Counted from the first letter of the stretch, positions 12,441-25,873 are shown. The stretch: 64,000 bases of DNA from Ctenosaura bakeri (GCA_948474755.1 CAOLHI010001282.1:62001-126000), one strand, 5' to 3'. A program made the numbers and translations. The notes: generated by a model from the sequence alone, not told the origin.

Positions 12441-15400
12441 TGTTGAGTACTTGTGCCCATTCCCTTTTCTGGTAACATTTGCCTATCAGCAAAATCCAGA
12501 TTTTTATTTTTGTTTACATTATACATTTAATATGCTGTTCTTCGGTATAAATATTTCAAGTATAGTTTATAATAACAACGAAGCAATAATGTATGTATGT
12601 ATATACACACACAAAGTAAATCAGATTGGCTGTGTAAAAACTCTTGCTTTCAGGCAGTCTCCTAGACAGTCTCTAGGAAATACTGCACTGTTACAAAGGA
12701 AGAATTTATCTCTTATCAGACATCGGGCACAAAATTACCTCAGTGGACATGGTATTTTGTTGCAAATACCTCTTAGACATCATTGATAGTCAGTGCTTTA
12801 TTTGCACAGAAAACTTTAACAGACATAGTCAGGGGTGCAAATTTAATACATATATGCACCCAGACTTACAGTGCCAAATTTATTTTCCATTCCCCTTGAA
12901 AGCTATATTCACAGGTGGCAGGCTGCATCTTGTTTAGTGGATTACAACCTATACAAGTCTACACGAAAAGTGAATGTGTATAGTTGTGTGCAGGAGACTT
13001 TACTAATAGACAACCAGGGATTTTGAAGAGGAGAAACTGTATATAAAATTAGAATCCAGAATAGTGTTGCCTGAGATTCTAGCTGCTATATTCCCATTCT
13101 GAACCACGCAGAACACCTGTTAAGTCTCTCCTCATCTATTATTGTACATAAAACAAACTACAACAGAGGAACAGCTTAGAGACCTTTTCATTTTGTTACC
13201 TGAATTTTGTTCAATCATATTAAATAATTCTGCACATCCTTCTGTGCCCTCAGGCTTCAAAATTCCTTAGACTAAACCTTCTTGCACTTCAGAATTACCT
13301 TTTCAGTGTTGCATCATCTTTTATTCTCCATGGGAATAAAAACCTAGTATTTTCGTTAAAACCTGCTCACTAAAACTTACAGCATATTCCAGTTTTTATC
13401 ATCATTTTCTTCTTTGTAACTCAGGGGATATTTAATGCATAACAATATTTCTACAGTCTCTACAAGGGAGCTTAAAATGAAATGGATTCAGTCCAGAGCA
13501 GTCTCACAGAAGCCCCATCTAAAACAGGAATCGGGTATGTTTTTTGGTTCTGGAGGCCCAAGTCCACTTTGCAAATAATCTTGATGTCTGTTCCATTGGT
13601 GTACAGGGCCAAAAAGAGGGCAGATATATTTCCCACCATCCAACTGCATTTTATACCTTTCTGCAACAGTGTAGTCCTCAATGCAACATATTATTGGGAG
13701 GCAACCAGTAATCCCAATAATCCCATTATTGGGAGTGCAGCCATTTGCCTTCAGTACCTTGTTAATTTGAAAAACAGAGCTCATTTCCCCAAAGCATAAT
13801 TCCTGGATTTTAAATAGTCCCTTATCTATGATCAGGTATAGAAAATAAAAGGAAAATTATCTAGCCCACAGACCAGAGGTTCCCTAACCCTGATAAGTAG
13901 GGAGTAGAGAGGGAGTCCTTTCTTCTCTCTCAGAAACTGCTTGAAGAGTTGGAGGGACTTTGGGAACAGCATGAGAGGGGCCTCAAGGTATGCAGGAAGG
14001 GAGGGAGAAGTGAAAAAAACCCTTCTATCTCTTCCCATATATCCATTCCAGTGGATTACAGAACAATTGTATATGTGAAATATATAATTTGAATTAAACA
14101 CTCTTCTGTGTTTTTCCTGTTTCTCTGCATTTGAGTCATGTGTACAGGCAAAAATAATAAAATAAAAAAATCTCCACCTGTCATTGTGCCATGGGGAAGA
14201 AAATTCTGTATATTGTGGTGTACTAGGCAACCAATGATCAGCATAATGATCAAAATTTTTGTGGTTTGATCATCTGATGAACATCTAATGAAATTATAAA
14301 ACAGTGATTTATGTGTTATCACTTATGGGAGAGAAAAAAATTGTATTCAACTCCTGGGTAGGTGTTGTGTACTTGCTACCATTTCCTCCACAGCAAAACT
14401 GTAAATGTTGAGCTGGATGCTAACACAATCAATGTGTTTTCAGACTTTGGGATCTTTAGTACAGCATGCACTTACTATTCCTCTCTTGTATGCAAACCTT
14501 TTCAGATTTATTTTAAATCCAAAGAGGGTATCCCTACAGCAGAAAAGAGTGTTACCATAGAAAAGCAGGAGCTTACAAAAGTACTCTAATGGTTGTCAGT
14601 ATAGTGTAGCACCTTGCATTGGGCTTAAACTAGAGAAGCCTGCATTTAAGTCCCTGAGTGGTTAAAAAGTCTGTTAGCTGATAAAATACCAGCCAGACTC
14701 TGAAATGAGTGTCCTTTACAAAGGCTGCGGTCGAACAGCTCCTTAGCATAGCATAAGGAGTTATACGTGGACCTATACTAGGCTGAGTTGAATATCCTTT
14801 CCTTGATTTACGGATATGCTCTGGAAGCTGTCCACACAGCCATTCTGTGTTTCATGGCAAGTAAGCAGGACTGCGTAAGTGTCTGGCTATGTCCCCATAG
14901 CCAGATGCAAAATGACATCAGTATTTTCTCTGGGGATCTCAAGTGCTGCTGTAATAATTCTGAGCCTGGCTATCAGGAGGTAGTCAGCTGCTTCTGTGAT
15001 TCTTTCTGGTTGCCATGAAGCACAGAGTTACCATGTGGGGCAGCTTTTTCACTAAGTTGAGTGTCGAACCATGATAGTGCTCTAGAAAGGACATCTGTAT
15101 GCATAAGCCAACTTGAATCATATACTGAGAGCCAACTTGAATCGTATGCTGAGAGAAAGATGGGATATAAAATATAATATAAAATAAATATTTTCCAAAC
15201 AGGAAAATGTGAAAGAAGAAAGTAGGACAAATGTATATGCCACACTCTCCAGCAGAAGAATTGATCATTTAAAAAAAAATCCAGAAAATAAATGTTTACA
15301 CTTTTTTCAAGCTATTTTACAGAGACTGACTCTTAACAGAATAAATATTCTGCAGCATATACATTCTAAACTACCATTTGAGAGTGCTTCCCCCCACTTT

Positions 15401-15732
15401 TGAGAGGAGGGTGGTATTTGAACAAGTATATACATGGGGATGCCATGAACCTGTCAAATGAAAATTCTGCAGTGAATTGTGTTTTTAAAGTAGTTTGTTT
15501 CAGTTTGGAACATTTAAAACAGCTTGAATCTGGATTCATCTGTCAAGGAGTACAGCAAAAATCTGTTGCCAAGGTTAGGGTGCCTTGACAGTGTTAATGG
15601 CTGTTTTGTGGCCACAGCTGAAGTGGCTCTATGGAATCAGTCTGTAAAATAAAATGTTCAGTCTAACATTGTTCTTGATTACCAGAATGCAGTTTTAAAA
15701 AATCAGTTTTGTAACATGCAGGTTCTGATTAA

Positions 15733-15882
<150 letters not shown>

Positions 15883-16745
15883 TGATCTCTCTCTGTAAAC
15901 TGTAGAAGTTATTGAAAGAAAAGAGACTAGCAATGCACCAGTTGACATGCTGAGTCGCTGGAACATTATGGATAATGCTAAAGGGGATCAATAGTTTAAT
16001 GAAGGACTCAATGTATATAGAGTCTTACTGTTTTCATTTGCTGTAACTGAACAGCGAGCACAGATGGGTTAATAATAGCTGTCCAAAAACATTGTAACTT
16101 CACACAGAGTACCTTGAAGCCTACTTCAGTGCCAAGTTTGTATTTCTGCTGATAGCTCACTAAGAGCTTGTTTTAGTAAGATCTTTTCTTAAAAAAAAAA
16201 AAAAAATTCAAGGATTTGTTGAGCAAGTGTAGTCGGTAAAAGCAGCACAAATAATCATTACCAGAATGTAGTTAAGCTGCAGTCATAAGCACAATTGCTA
16301 ATATTTACTTCTTAGAAATAGTACTCACAGTCAGGCTGTATGTTTTCTCACTAAGTCCAACTACTAATGCAAAAATTGCAAAGATTTCTAACCTTAAGCC
16401 ATAGGCGCTAGTGTTTTCACATTTCCAGGAGCTAACTGATGATCAGGAAGCCTCCACAGTTTATTTTCCCCAGTATTCTCAGAACACTTTAGATTGCCAT
16501 CACATATTATGTCATACATATGCTAAAATGCCTTAACATTTTCTAAAGTATCTCATCTATGATGGTTAATGCTTAATTTTTCTTTTCATGTAGTATGCTA
16601 TTTAACTCTAATTTATCTTGACCACATTTAGAATTAGAACTGAAATCTTTGGTGTATATTTGTTCTTACTTATTTCCTTTTTAAACTGACCAAACCAACT
16701 GGCCAAGCCAGTTTAAAAGGTCTGTTTAAATATATGATCTATCTA

Positions 16746-16973
16746 AAGTGGGCCCTCAGTATCTTCCAGGGTTTGGTTCCAAGAACCCCCATGGATACCA
16801 AAATTTGTGGATACTCAATTCCCATTATATACAATGATGTGGTAAAATGGTCTCCCTTATATAAAATGGCAAAATCGAAGTTGGCTTTTTGTATTTTTTT
16901 TAAGTTGAGTATTTTCAAGTCGTGGTTGGTTGAATCTGTGGATACAGCATCTCTGGATGTGGAGGGCCAATTG
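16746..16973. mobile_element. Tigger-like (TcMar) MITE with TA target duplication
   Basis: The element is flanked by TA on each side (16744-16745 and 16974-16975). The left end is AAGTGGGCCCTCAGTATC and the right end GATGTGGAGGGCCAATTG, which are inverted copies apart from a few changes. Inside are CCATGGATACCAAAATTTG and GGTTGGTTGAATCTGTGGAT, as in Tigger/MER2-like elements. No transposase frame is present; it is non-autonomous at 228 bp. Confidence 0.85.
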
Positions 16974-17379
16974 TATTTTAGAATATACACCTCATTTTCT
17001 TCAAAAGACCATTCCTCAAGCCCTCATTAAAAGTCTTGAATGGTAACATTGGTTTCTATATTCTTTTCATTGTATTTTATTTCTATCCCACCTTTTTCCA
17101 GTTCAGGACTCAAAGCAGCTTACAACATATTTTTAAAAAACCACATAACATATATGCTGTGAAACTACCTCTTTTAAGTAGAGCAATTTTTTTCCTGTAC
17201 TCTGATGAAGGAAAATCCTGTAACAAGAAACAAATGCAGCCTCACATTTGGATATGGCCAACGTTAAGCTCTAAATGATAAATTTCACATCTTCTAATTA
17301 ATTTCAGGAGATACCATTTGAGTATGCAGTTGAATATTTTGGCTGAAATCCCATTATTAATCCTAGAGTTCCTAGAGTT

Positions 17380-17490
17380 TTTTGTTGGTGTGTGCCTTCA
17401 AGTAATTTCCAGCTTGTGGCGACCCTAAGGAGAACCAATCATGAGGTTTTCTTGGCGAGATTTGTTCAGAGCGGGTTTGCCTTTGCCTTA
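17380..17490 (-). mobile_element. Sauria SINE, 3' tail only
   Basis: On the plus strand TGTGCCTTCAAGTAATTTCC, GGCGACCCTAAGGAGAACCA and TGAGGTTTTCTTGGC-AGATT can be read. This is the reverse complement of the Bov-B-like 3' tail of Sauria SINEs. The tRNA-like head is absent, so the copy is truncated. Confidence 0.8.
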
Positions 17491-17494
17491 GACC

Positions 17495-20400
17495 CATTAA
17501 ATCAATGAAACTGTGAAACACTGAGTGTTGTTTTACTGAGTTCCAATTGATTTTGTGAGTTCACTCTAATTCTAACTAGCAATTGGATTTGGGCTTTTTG
17601 TCTCAACTTCTTTTTTTGATAGGTTACACACAATTTTCATCTCACTGGTCCAGCTTGAACTCAGATTTCTCAGAGATGAGTGTTCTCAATCCTACATAAT
17701 AGTGTTTTAATGAAAGTCTTGCATCTTTTCTTATTTTATTCTGATTTTGATCGCTGTGCCTTTCTAGTCCTTCTTCCTAAGAGCAGCAGCAAAGAGATGT
17801 GTTTATCCTGGATTTTTCTCCCCCTTTTTGTCTTCTCTAATATGTTAGTTAACATGTCTGGAGGGTAAACAGACTGAATTCCTTTTCAGCACTAGTTCTG
17901 GAAAGCATGGCTTCACATTATGGATTCCAAATTGTGCTTTTAAAAATGTGTCTGTGTGTCTAAAGTAGCCAACAAAGGTCAGAGGTGTTGATGGACAGGC
18001 TAGGCAAGTGCTCACAGCTACATCTCTGTATGAATGGCTGAATCTGCAATGAAAATCTTCCCTCTGGCTTGGTTTGCCCTTGGTTCAGTAGACATGCTGG
18101 AGTATCTTATCTTCCTGACTTTCTCGCCTCCCCACCCTTTTCTCCTACCACCCTTTTAGGCTACATTCTCTGAACTAACAGGCAGTTGCGGGGGGGGGAA
18201 ATAAATCACTGGCTCATATTAGTACATTGTAGTCCAAATTGCTTTGTTCTTTGCTGTTTAACATGGCCTCTTCCCTTAAATTAGTGCAGCTAAATCTAGA
18301 TCTGATTGGATAACTTGTGTGAATAATTTTGTCAGACAGTCTGATAAGGTTTGTGATGACCCTGAAAAAGGACATTTTGACCAGAAAAAGAAGCTCTCAT
18401 TTCAGATGCCCTTAAGTATAGGCAGTTTACACAATTATTTTGTTCATTGCTAGATACTTTTTCCCTCCAACTTGAATAGCCTTGTGTGTGGCATGTATTG
18501 TGTGTTCTCAGACTGAATATGGCAGGGATTGTATTGTGTAGGTTCTCTGTGCATTGCCAATGCAATAGCAGAGCAATAAATGAGGACTCTTAGTGAAACC
18601 AGTTGGTGTTGGTCTCTTTTTCATGGTTTAAAGTAGTTCAGAATGAAGAAAAGGAATAACTTATTTACACAATAGATAACCAATTTCTTCAGAAATCTAC
18701 ACAGTGTGGTTGTCAGCTCTTACCACAAATCTGTTTTCAGTGACTGCTGAATTGAGACATTAGCAAGTGGGACAAAGAAATGGCACAAAGCTACAGTGGT
18801 GAATTGAGAGGGATAGACGTAAACTAGGAAAAGGGTATCAAAAGTTGTCCCTAGTTTTGAAAGAAGGAGCAGGAGTCTCTTGCAGTGTAAAAGGGAGGAA
18901 TGGAGGGGGAGAAAAAACAAAATGTGGCACCATCTTGTTTTTATTTTAGCATGAGCTTTCATGGATATAAACCCAGGTTGTCAGATGCAATACAGAGTTA
19001 TATGGAAACCTCAGGAATAAAGCATATTTGTACAGTTGTGGGAGTGGCAGAGAATATAGTAGGATCTAGAAAGATGCAGATCGTGTCCTTTGCCCTAAAT
19101 TGTTTTATAAACGTTGTTGCCTAAAGTTGATCCTGTTACCAAGTTTCCATGTTCACATCTACAGGAAAACTGACGTTTGTATGAGTGTACCTAATTAATC
19201 TGGGAATGTAGGGATGTTTTGCAGAATCAAAGCAGTGATTAATATACCAACATTCTTGTGCTATTTTGACTTACTGTGATTCCATTCCAACTGCTAAAAT
19301 GTAACTTGTACAGGAGGTCATCTGATGACCTTGGTAAAAAAATTTTGCACTCACAGCATGATTGAGCTCTGAGAACTCAGTGGGTATTTCACAGGGAGTG
19401 ACACTGTCTGTGGACATAGAAGGCAGTGAGGGAGTGCAAGCAATAGGATGTTATTGATCCTGGAAGTGTGAAGAGGTTCTCTCTGGTACCATAAAGAACA
19501 GGCTGTAAGACAAGCAACGTATTGGTGGATCTTGGAGCTGCCTGAGAGAATGTCTGTCCGCATTGGGTCCCACCAGTGGGAGCACAATGAGGCATCAACT
19601 TTGGATAGACTCAGACAAAGAAATCAGTAGCTTAACTCTATGGGATAAAATTGCAGAATGAGATCAAACTGCTTGATTGAATTAAAGCTGAGTACTGCAA
19701 AAGCAATGCTCCCAAGAGGCTGTTAGGTAGAGGTAACCTGCCTGTCTATCGTGAAGTCAGGATGCTTCAGTTTTGAATTTTGTGTGAGTAATTTTATGTA
19801 CCCTCCTGAATTGCTTGACTATGGTGGCAAACTGGCTGGCAGGACAATATTTGCATGCATCTGGGATTTCCAGACCAGTATCCTGCAGGAGAGTAACCTC
19901 TTTGATTTAGCTCCAGTGGAGGAGACACAGGTCACTAAATCAGTTACAATAATGGAGGACCCTATCATCAGCAGAATCTTCTTGATCCATGCTGCCATGA
20001 GACGCTTGATCAGGCAGATTTCCCAGAGCCACAAATCAGACAAGGCCCTACTTAGAGCGATGCCAACACACATATAAATCCTAAATTGCATGTGTACAAA
20101 AAGCTATTATGACAGACCTTCTTGATAACATTCCACAATTAGGGATCAGCAAAAAGAAGGAGAAATTTGCAAGAACTGCAAGTGGCTAAAGTAAGATCTT
20201 TTGTGAACAGTATTCTTCTCGCTTCATATTTTGGGTGCTGGAAATGTTAGTCTCTTTGTAAAATTACTATTTGTTCACCATGGAATGAAAGACCCTTTCC
20301 TGTAAATACAATTGAGTTTCAAGAGGGAGTTCTAGCTGCTTCCAAACTGATGGATGATTTCAATATATTTGTCATTCATAATTTAATAAGTTGGCAATTA

Positions 20401-22120
20401 TATAGTATCCTGTTTGATAACTTTTTAGCTTTTGCTGGTGGGAAACATGTAATGATATCTTTGTTCTTGTACTCATTTTTGAAGTGTTCTACCTCTCAAT
20501 GATCACATTTAGGATCTTTTTCCACCTAATGTAAGGTAGATGGTGCTAACAGACTTAGCAGGTGAATCAAAAGAAATGTGTAATTCATAATTCCCCAAAG
20601 AAATCAACAATGTCACTTATAAATATGACACGTATGTATAGCTTGTGTCTGTCATAGGCAGCATTTGATATGCTAGTTGATTTTAAAGTGGTAGATTGTG
20701 TTCTCCTAGATAGCAAGGAAATATAAGGATTCATGCTCACTTCAACGCCTAGCATTTTTATAATGATTTGAAATGGTTAAAGTGTTTCATTTGTTATTAC
20801 TTTACAAATCCTACAAAGTTGGTGTTGATACACTATTGTGGATACAGAGCTGAGTCTGAAAAGAAATTGCTTTGTTCAAGAACACATAGTACATTCATGG
20901 CCAGGATGAGATTTCAATCATGGATTTTCTGGATTATGATTCAGTCCTTTAATGATTACATTAGATTTCATTTTTTTAGAATTATGGATGCATCCTGACA
21001 CAAAACTGGAAGAGAAAACTACTCACTTGCTATCAATACATTTCAAATACCTTAAAGCAAATCTACATAAGTCAGTTTGTGTTGCCACATTACTTTGGCT
21101 TCCATGAATTTAGAAGCAGAAAAATTTGGGCCCTGTTTTTTAAAAAGAGTTACTTTTTAGTAGTAACCCATAAATAGAATTGTAATATTGCTTAATACTT
21201 GCATCATCTCCACAGATGTCACTCCACTGCAATAACTTAGTAACAGAATACATGCATTAAATCTGAGATTGAAAGAGAGTCTGCACACTTGAGAGAGCTT
21301 TATTGTTAATAGCTTGCTCAGCACTTTGTTGTTAGTTGATAGCAAAGATCAGTTTGTCCCAGTTTTTGTCTCTAGATGTGAAAATTTAGTTTATTATGAC
21401 AACATATACTTTTTGAAATTCTCTTACTGCATACTTTGGTTTGTTTGTAGTCTCTGTTGCTCGTGATTCTGATTTGCATGGTATAACAATCAGTTTTTTA
21501 TGATTTCTTAAACCTAAGTGCTTCAGTAATCTCAACTTTAATGTAACTATCCTGGAATAAGCTGGCTAAGGATCAGCTTCAGATGAAAATAACTTCTAAC
21601 ATTCAATTCACTCACTTTTTTGATATCTTGTTTCCTGTGGAAGTTAGCTTTGATGGAAGGCATACCCTTCCCACTCCCAGGCCACTTGAAAATCACTGCC
21701 TTAAAAAAATAGCAAAAGGAGAGGGAGACTTTACTGATCAAAATGCATGTATCATATTTTAATAAAAGTAGTCTTCCTTTCCTAATGTAATAGATGTCCC
21801 AGGTAATATGAGCAAGGTACTGTAAAGTTTGATATAAAGTCTTCCAGCTTTAGCTTCAGATCATATGCAGCATTTACCCCGCTTCTTTATTTAGTGGCCA
21901 GTGATGAAAATCTCGCCTCACTTGATTCTGTGTGCCTTGGTAAAAACAGCCATGATCTTTATCATGAGAGGGGAAAAAATCAGTCAAGAGCAGGATGGAT
22001 TATGATGGCAGTTCTTTTGTGTACAATATTAATGGAATAGGAATGGACAAAAAAGTTGAGAATCCCTATCATCAGATATGAAAATATGATATTCTGCAAC
22101 TTATTCTCTCAAACATCTGT
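17495..22120. other. Intronic sequence without recognisable features
   Basis: Unassigned intron with a short G run near 18190. An open frame of 108 codons at 19751-20077 is not supported by splice sites or a known family. No repeat boundaries are visible. Confidence 0.45.
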
Positions 22121-22123
22121 TAA

Positions 22124-22567
22124 TCTAATATATAAAAGTCAACGTTTGTCCGTTTGTCTGTGTCAGGTGAAGACTTCATATGATTGGCTGTGTCAGGCAA
22201 AGACCTCATATGATTGGCTGCCTAAGAAGATTCTATGGAATCCTGGGGTTTGCAGTTTAAGGAGAGGCCTTTAGAATTCGCAGCCAGGGAGCTCTTGGGC
22301 CTCAGTCCACTGTGTCTGTCTTGAATAGAATGGTTGCTATGGAGATGAGGCTAACAGCAAGGAGGAGGAGAGCAGTGTATTCCCTCAGGAACCCAACCTC
22401 TGCATGTCAATAACTCTGAATACAGACCGGATTGGGAAATATGGGGGAAAGTTACAGGTACTGGAGAAGACAGTTTGGGGAATTAGAGACACAGGATCTC
22501 AAATCTTCCTAACGACTATTACCTGTGAAAAAATAAAATCCTGGGCAACGCTGGGTATATATGCTAG
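22124..22567 (+). mobile_element. Non-autonomous Helitron
   Basis: The element starts with TC (TCTAATATATAAAAGTCAAC) and ends with CTAG (GGGTATATATGCTAG). It lies exactly between A at 22123 and T at 22568, the Helitron insertion rule. A GC-rich hairpin-like CCTGGGCAACGCTGGG sits shortly before the 3' end, as expected. A 30-bp unit containing AGAC-TCATATGATTGGCT is duplicated in tandem at about 22162-22221. There is no Rep/helicase frame. The interior shares blocks with the copy at 24.7-25.8 kb in the opposite orientation. Confidence 0.85.
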
Positions 22568-22859
22568 TGCTAGATAAATTGTTCATGTTGTTTGTAAGCT
22601 CAGGATAATCAACTGGCAGCCTGGAGGCTCAGTATGACCTCCAAAAGCTTGCCATTTGGTAACACTGTGTCCTTGCTTCTCCTCCCCTCCTATATGAACT
22701 ACATCTGTATGTATTTTTGTACAGAGAAACGATTTTCCCCAACAAAATCACAAGATACGAATAGTACTCAAAATTGGGCAGGAAGCCCTGTCTACTCACA
22801 GAACCAGAAGAAAATTTCTGAAATTTCTCATTTTTTACATGTAGGAGAATGTAATATGT

Positions 22860-23330
22860 TACTACTTTATATCCCAGTATTAATTTATATTCCCAGTAAT
22901 GGGTCTCAAGGCAGTTTACAAATTATTGAAACCAGTACAGATAAAAAACAAAAACAGAAAAAAAAAATCAGAAAAATATATGTTTTTTAAAAAAAATGAA
23001 CAGAGTCCAAACAATTTAAAATCCATTAAAAGAGAAAATATAAAAGAGAGTGGATATTCAAAAATCAACAAAAGACCGCACCATGAAAGGCCATCAAAGT
23101 CATTTCCTAAGCCTGATGCAATAGGAAAGTTTTCATTTGCTGTAGAAGGAGACAAGGAGGGAATCATCCCAGCTGCAAAGTCTCAGACTAGCTGCCAAGA
23201 AGCCTGTCTCTGTGTTCCCACCAAACAAGCCTGAGAAGATAATGGAACAGAGATAAGGGCCTCTCCCAAATGTCTTAGAGCTCAAACAGCTTCATAGAGG
23301 GAGACAATATGGTTCAAAAGAGGATAAATC
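22860..23330 (-). mobile_element. Antisense LINE-like 3'-end repeat (L2-like), decayed
   Basis: The plus strand reads GGGTCTCAAGGCAGTTTACA, then an A-rich part. This is followed by AAGGAGGGAATCATCCCAGC, CTGTGTTCCCACCAAACAAG and GAGATAAGGGCCTCTCCCAA. The order matches a dispersed reptile repeat whose sense strand ends in a tail with TAAACTGCCTTGAG. I assign it to an L2-like LINE 3' region with moderate confidence only. Confidence 0.4.
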
Positions 23331-23349
23331 AAGATTTGTATCCCTAGGG

Positions 23350-23694
23350 TAGAGCTTTCCAAACTTTTCGTGTTGGTGACACACATTTTAGACATGCATC
23401 ATTTCATGACATGGTAATTGAGTAAGTGGAGGCAGCCCCTCCACCCGGGCCTGGCTCCCCACTGCTGCCGCCACCCTCACCAATATTTTCCTCATTCCAG
23501 GGCCACCGGCCTTGCCAGGGTCTTCCTTGGCCCAGGGTGGCATTGGCAGCATCAGAGGCAGCCCCTTCACCCAGACCTGGATCGTGATGTGCTGGCAGGA
23601 AAGACAGCCCTCTAACCTGTTACATTTGTGCAACACACCTACACACTGCAGGCAACACACTGACGTGTTGTGACACGCAGTTTGGAAAGCTCTG
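23350..23694. mobile_element. Charlie-like hAT MITE with near-perfect 8-bp target duplication
   Basis: The ends are TAGAGCTTTCCAAACTTTT and CAGTTTGGAAAGCTCTG, inverted copies of each other. Both are followed inwards by a GTG-TGACAC block (GTTGGTGACACAC and GTTGTGACACG). Flanks are CCCTAGGG (23342-23349) and CCCTAAGG (23695-23702), an 8-bp duplication with one difference, as expected for hAT. The interior is GC-rich (CCACCCGGGCCTGGCTCC). The element is 345 bp without transposase. Confidence 0.87.
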
Positions 23695-23704
23695 CCCTAA
23701 GGAA

Positions 23705-24745
23705 TACTTGCATCCCTAGCTAACACTGCTAACACATGCACAATGGGGTCTTGACCTTTACCACTTCTTCCCCTGTGCTGAATAAATGTATTATGAAAAT
23801 AGCAGCTGGAACTCAGAAGGTGCAAACAAAAACAAAGCCACCTGCTTTGCTTTCTGCAGGAGTCAGAAGTTTAACATGCATTTTGCAGTGTATTGGCTGA
23901 TGTGGTGGTAGCAGTAGGACAAAGTATTTGTATAGAGAACTGTAGACTTTTTACTTATTACACAGCTATTACAGGCATAAGGGACTTCAGAAGAAAGTGG
24001 AAACTATAGACAAGTTGTCGTACATATTCCTTAAGAAATGTTTTGTTAAACCAATCCAGCTAAACCTAGGAAAGGAGACACCCACCGTACCATTGGCCAG
24101 TAAAGAAACTCAGAAAGGTACCTTTGGTGAAAAATATAATATACAGAAAATGAAAAGGAGGGAGCATTGAGGTAGAAAGTAGAATAGAATTAGGATCAAA
24201 CATGCATTTGAAGCATATGAAAGATTATTGGTTGCACCCATAAATCCACTTACTGAAGTTCTACTCACAGAACCTTCTCCTCTCATAATAGCAGGGATAG
24301 CTGTTTTTTTTCTGGCTTCCTCTTGTCTTGTGCTTTTTACTCCGGGTTTGATCTTGAAAAATCAACTACTGTTTTAGTGAGGCAAATTTTCTTTTGTCCT
24401 TATGCATGCAAAGTTTTGAAGACCCTCAGTCTTCAAAGTAAGGGCTCCAGAATGTTATAGCTTGGGAGAAACTATCAGGAGACAGACTATTAGCCAAAGC
24501 AGGGGAATAACTGAACTGCAGCTGCAAACAGAACCACCAGTTATTGGCATCTCAGCTTAGAATATTAATATCTTTGGCAACAACTGTGATGACTCCATCT
24601 GTTTCTGAGCTATCCTTCCACAAACTCTGTCATGTTTATTTCCTCTCTCTTTTTTTTTTCAGAGTAAATACAGTACTGGACTTATAAAAAAGTGTTGTTC
24701 CTTTTTGCTGATGAATTACTTGGTACTTTTTTCAGAAATATTATG
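23705..24745. other. Intronic sequence without recognisable features
   Basis: No frame, repeat or RNA gene is recognised. There is a T-rich run near 24650. Confidence 0.45.
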
Positions 24746-24747
24746 TA

Positions 24748-25775
24748 CTAGTGTATTTACCCGGCATTGCCTGGGGTTTTTATTTTCCTCTTAAGAACTT
24801 ACCAAACTGTCTTCTCCATTTCCTGTAACTTTGCTCCATATTTCCCAATGCAATCTGTATTCAGAGTTATTTGCATACACAGTTGGGGGTCCTGAGGGAG
24901 TACATTGCCCTCCTTCTTGCTGCTAGGCTTTGTGTCCATGGCAACCGGCCTATTTCTGTACCTGTAAATTTTCCCGATATTCCCCAGTCCAGTCTGTATT
25001 CATAGTTGTTAACATAGAGAGGTTGGGTTCCTGTGGGAATACACTGTCCTGGGCATTGTCTCCATAGCAACCGGCCTATTCCACTGCCTGTTACTTTTCC
25101 CCATAGTCCCCAATCCAATCTGTGTTGTCTGGTGACATTGATGTACTGGCTTTTTTTTTTCTTTCTGTTGAATTTGTGCAATGGCTTTAGGGTTTTTTGG
25201 AAGCATTTTTTGTTTTGAATTTCAACTTTAAGATTCCTCGCATATGGAATGCATACCATCTGCTGTATGAGGCAAGAAGACCTTGTAACTATGGCCATTT
25301 CTACACTACACTGTTATAGTGCTACTATTCCACTTTCAGCATCCTGTGGAATTCTGGGGTTTGTAGTTTACTGAGGCCAAAGACCTCTCTTGCTGAGAAT
25401 TCTTAAATACCCCTCCTTAAACTACAAATCCCATGATTCCATAGGATGTTGAAAGTAGAATAATAGCGATATGACAGTATAGTGTGGAAATGGGCTCTGT
25501 TGCGTATGTCGCTTTAATTTTTCTCACATAAACCTCCCAAAAGTTTTCTGGCATCTTTATTGATGGTAGGCCTCATCTCCATAGCAACTGGCCTGAGGTC
25601 CAAGAGCTCCTGGGCTGAGAATTTTAAAGGCCCCTCCCTAAACTGCCAACCCCAGGATTCCATGGAATCTTCACAGCCAGCCAATCATACGAGGTCTTCT
25701 TGCCTCACACAGCTAGTCATATGCTGATGCAGACAAATGTGCAGACAAACATTGACTTTTATATAACAAAAGAGA
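24748..25775 (-). mobile_element. Non-autonomous Helitron carrying a nested MITE
   Basis: On the minus strand the 5' end is TCTCTTTTGTTATATAAAAG and the 3' end is CTAG preceded by CCAGGCAATGCCGGGTAAAT. Insertion is between A and T (A at 24747 and T at 25776 on the plus strand). The part at 25560-25760 matches the interior of the Helitron at 22.1 kb, so both belong to one family. Three diverged tandem units with GCAACCGGCCTATT or its equivalent, CCTGTAA-TTT and CAATCTGT lie at about 24801, 24940 and 25066. About 200 bp in the middle is a later MITE insertion. No Rep/helicase frame is present. Confidence 0.82.
25292..25494. mobile_element. Palindromic MITE nested in a Helitron
   Basis: The left arm is GGCCATTTCTACACTACACT, then GCTACTATTCCACTTTCA and TTCTGGGGTTTGTAGTTTA. 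The right arm repeats this as the reverse complement, ending TATAGTGTGGAAATGGGC. The two arms pair over about 80 bp each. This is an abundant lizard MITE type. The superfamily is unclear because the target duplication cannot be fixed by eye. Confidence 0.75.
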
Positions 25776-25873
25776 TGGGTTGAAGAAGCCATCCTGAGTG
25801 CCTGGAACTGAGAATGTACTAAATAGTTTATGAACACAGGAGTGGTGAACAGTTTGCCCATGAACAGTCTAAT

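Noticed and set aside
13832..14230. 132-codon minus-strand frame
   Set aside because: No domain, no splice or promoter context and no family; length is compatible with chance in this composition.
19751..20077. 108-codon open frame with few low-complexity parts
   Set aside because: No similarity I recognise, no compatible splice sites, and a comparable frame on the other strand.
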